Part shown: positions 5,995-6,103 of the stretch, piece after piece
How positions within the stretch are numbered: the first letter of the stretch is position 1
Layout: every line of letters starts with the position of its first letter
Source: Gammaproteobacteria bacterium
GTDB lineage: Bacteria; Pseudomonadota; Gammaproteobacteria; Steroidobacterales; Rariloculaceae
DNA length: 6,103 nucleotides
Reading direction: 5' to 3'
Assembly: GCA_016927175.1 (NCBI GenBank)
Contig: JAFGNC010000076.1
Coordinates: forward strand, 1 to 6,103
Made by a program: the position numbers and the translations under genes
The notes under the pieces: generated by a model
Database searches by the model: none
Told to the model about the DNA's origin: nothing
Seen by the model: the letters and a program-made list of their open reading frames with translations, nothing else

Positions 5995-6103
5995 CCTCGC
6001 GGTGACCGATCGAGTACAGGAACCACCAAGGCGTCCACGCCAGCGTCTGGATCACGCGGCCGCTCAGCGCAATCGCCAGGGATTCGGCGACGCCGACGCC
6101 GCC
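5963..6103 (-). CDS. C-terminal end of a membrane protein, YbhN/lysylphosphatidylglycerol-synthase TM-like
   Basis: An open frame enters from the right edge on the minus strand and ends at a TGA (5965-5963), giving 46 visible residues. It begins GGVGVAESLAIAL, which resembles the conserved GG(L/I)GVxE block near the C-terminus of the flippase-like YbhN/LPG-synthase transmembrane family. A hydrophobic helix follows (VIQTLAWTPWWFLYSIG), then a short charged tail HREVRPPKEAVHP. Such proteins are common near polysaccharide and lipid genes, but the family call rests on a short stretch; another polytopic membrane protein is possible. The reading frame and stop are clear. Its last 32 bases overlap the end of the ligase gene on the opposite strand. 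Confidence 0.55.
   Translation of the reverse strand, partial: GGVGVAESLAIALSGRVIQTLAWTPWWFLYSIGHREVRPPKEAVHP
5973..5990. terminator. Hairpin in the convergent gene overlap, possible bidirectional terminator
   Basis: ACCGCC (5973-5978) and GGCGGT (5985-5990) form a perfect 6-base stem with the 6-base loop TCCTTC. It lies exactly where the two convergent coding regions overlap, before both transcripts would run into each other. Neither side has a T-run, so as an intrinsic terminator it is weak; Rho-dependent termination is equally possible. Confidence 0.25.

Noticed and set aside
4596..6005. Open frame of 469 codons on the plus strand inside the ligase gene
   Set aside because: It is the shifted frame of the ligase, with an Arg/Ala/Pro-rich translation and no recognisable motif; the ligase frame has all ANL motifs.
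1..6103. CRISPR arrays, tRNA or rRNA genes, insertion sequences, attachment sites
   Set aside because: No regularly spaced direct repeats, tRNA-like arms, transposase motifs or terminal inverted repeats were seen on either strand.

Overview
The window is GC-rich DNA with dense, closely spaced genes on the plus strand. It looks like a proteobacterial chromosome, probably Gammaproteobacteria; the class is inferred from protein style and codon use, not from a marker gene. It contains the export and regulation end of an exopolysaccharide (EPS) or capsule locus of the Wzx/Wzy type, resembling Gum, Eps and XrtA-associated clusters.

Layout: (1) At 1-367, on the minus strand, is the N-terminal 122 codons of a GlpD-like FAD-dependent oxidoreductase, cut by the window edge. 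(2) At 368-533 is a divergent, visibly AT-richer intergenic region. It holds a well-spaced candidate sigma-54 (-24/-12) promoter at 473-489 facing the EPS genes, and an imperfect dyad about 75 bases upstream of the predicted start of transcription. (3) At 534-5994 are five plus-strand genes that look like one operon: a periplasmic polysaccharide export protein (Poly_export plus SLBB), a GumC/Wzz-like chain-length co-polymerase, a separate cytoplasmic BY-type tyrosine autokinase with five consecutive C-terminal tyrosines, a left-handed beta-helix acyltransferase, and a PaaK/CapK-like adenylate-forming ligase. (4) At 5963-6103, on the minus strand, is the C-terminal 46 residues of a membrane protein resembling the YbhN/lysylphosphatidylglycerol-synthase transmembrane family. 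Its 3' end overlaps the ligase gene by 32 bases, tail to tail.

How the genes may work together: the co-polymerase and kinase form a split Wzc-like machine that controls chain length by phosphorylation cycles. The export protein links it through the periplasm towards an outer-membrane exit. The acyltransferase and ligase, translationally coupled through a 41-base overlap, are plausible partners that activate an acid and attach an acyl group to a glycan or lipid precursor. No glycosyltransferase, Wzy polymerase, Wzx flippase or exosortase lies in this window, so the polymer structure and the link to XrtA/PEP-CTERM sorting cannot be decided here.

Most of the window is ordinary EPS machinery. 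The points most worth a second look are the sigma-54-like promoter with its upstream dyad, the acyltransferase-ligase pair, and the duplicated HPD module in the co-polymerase.
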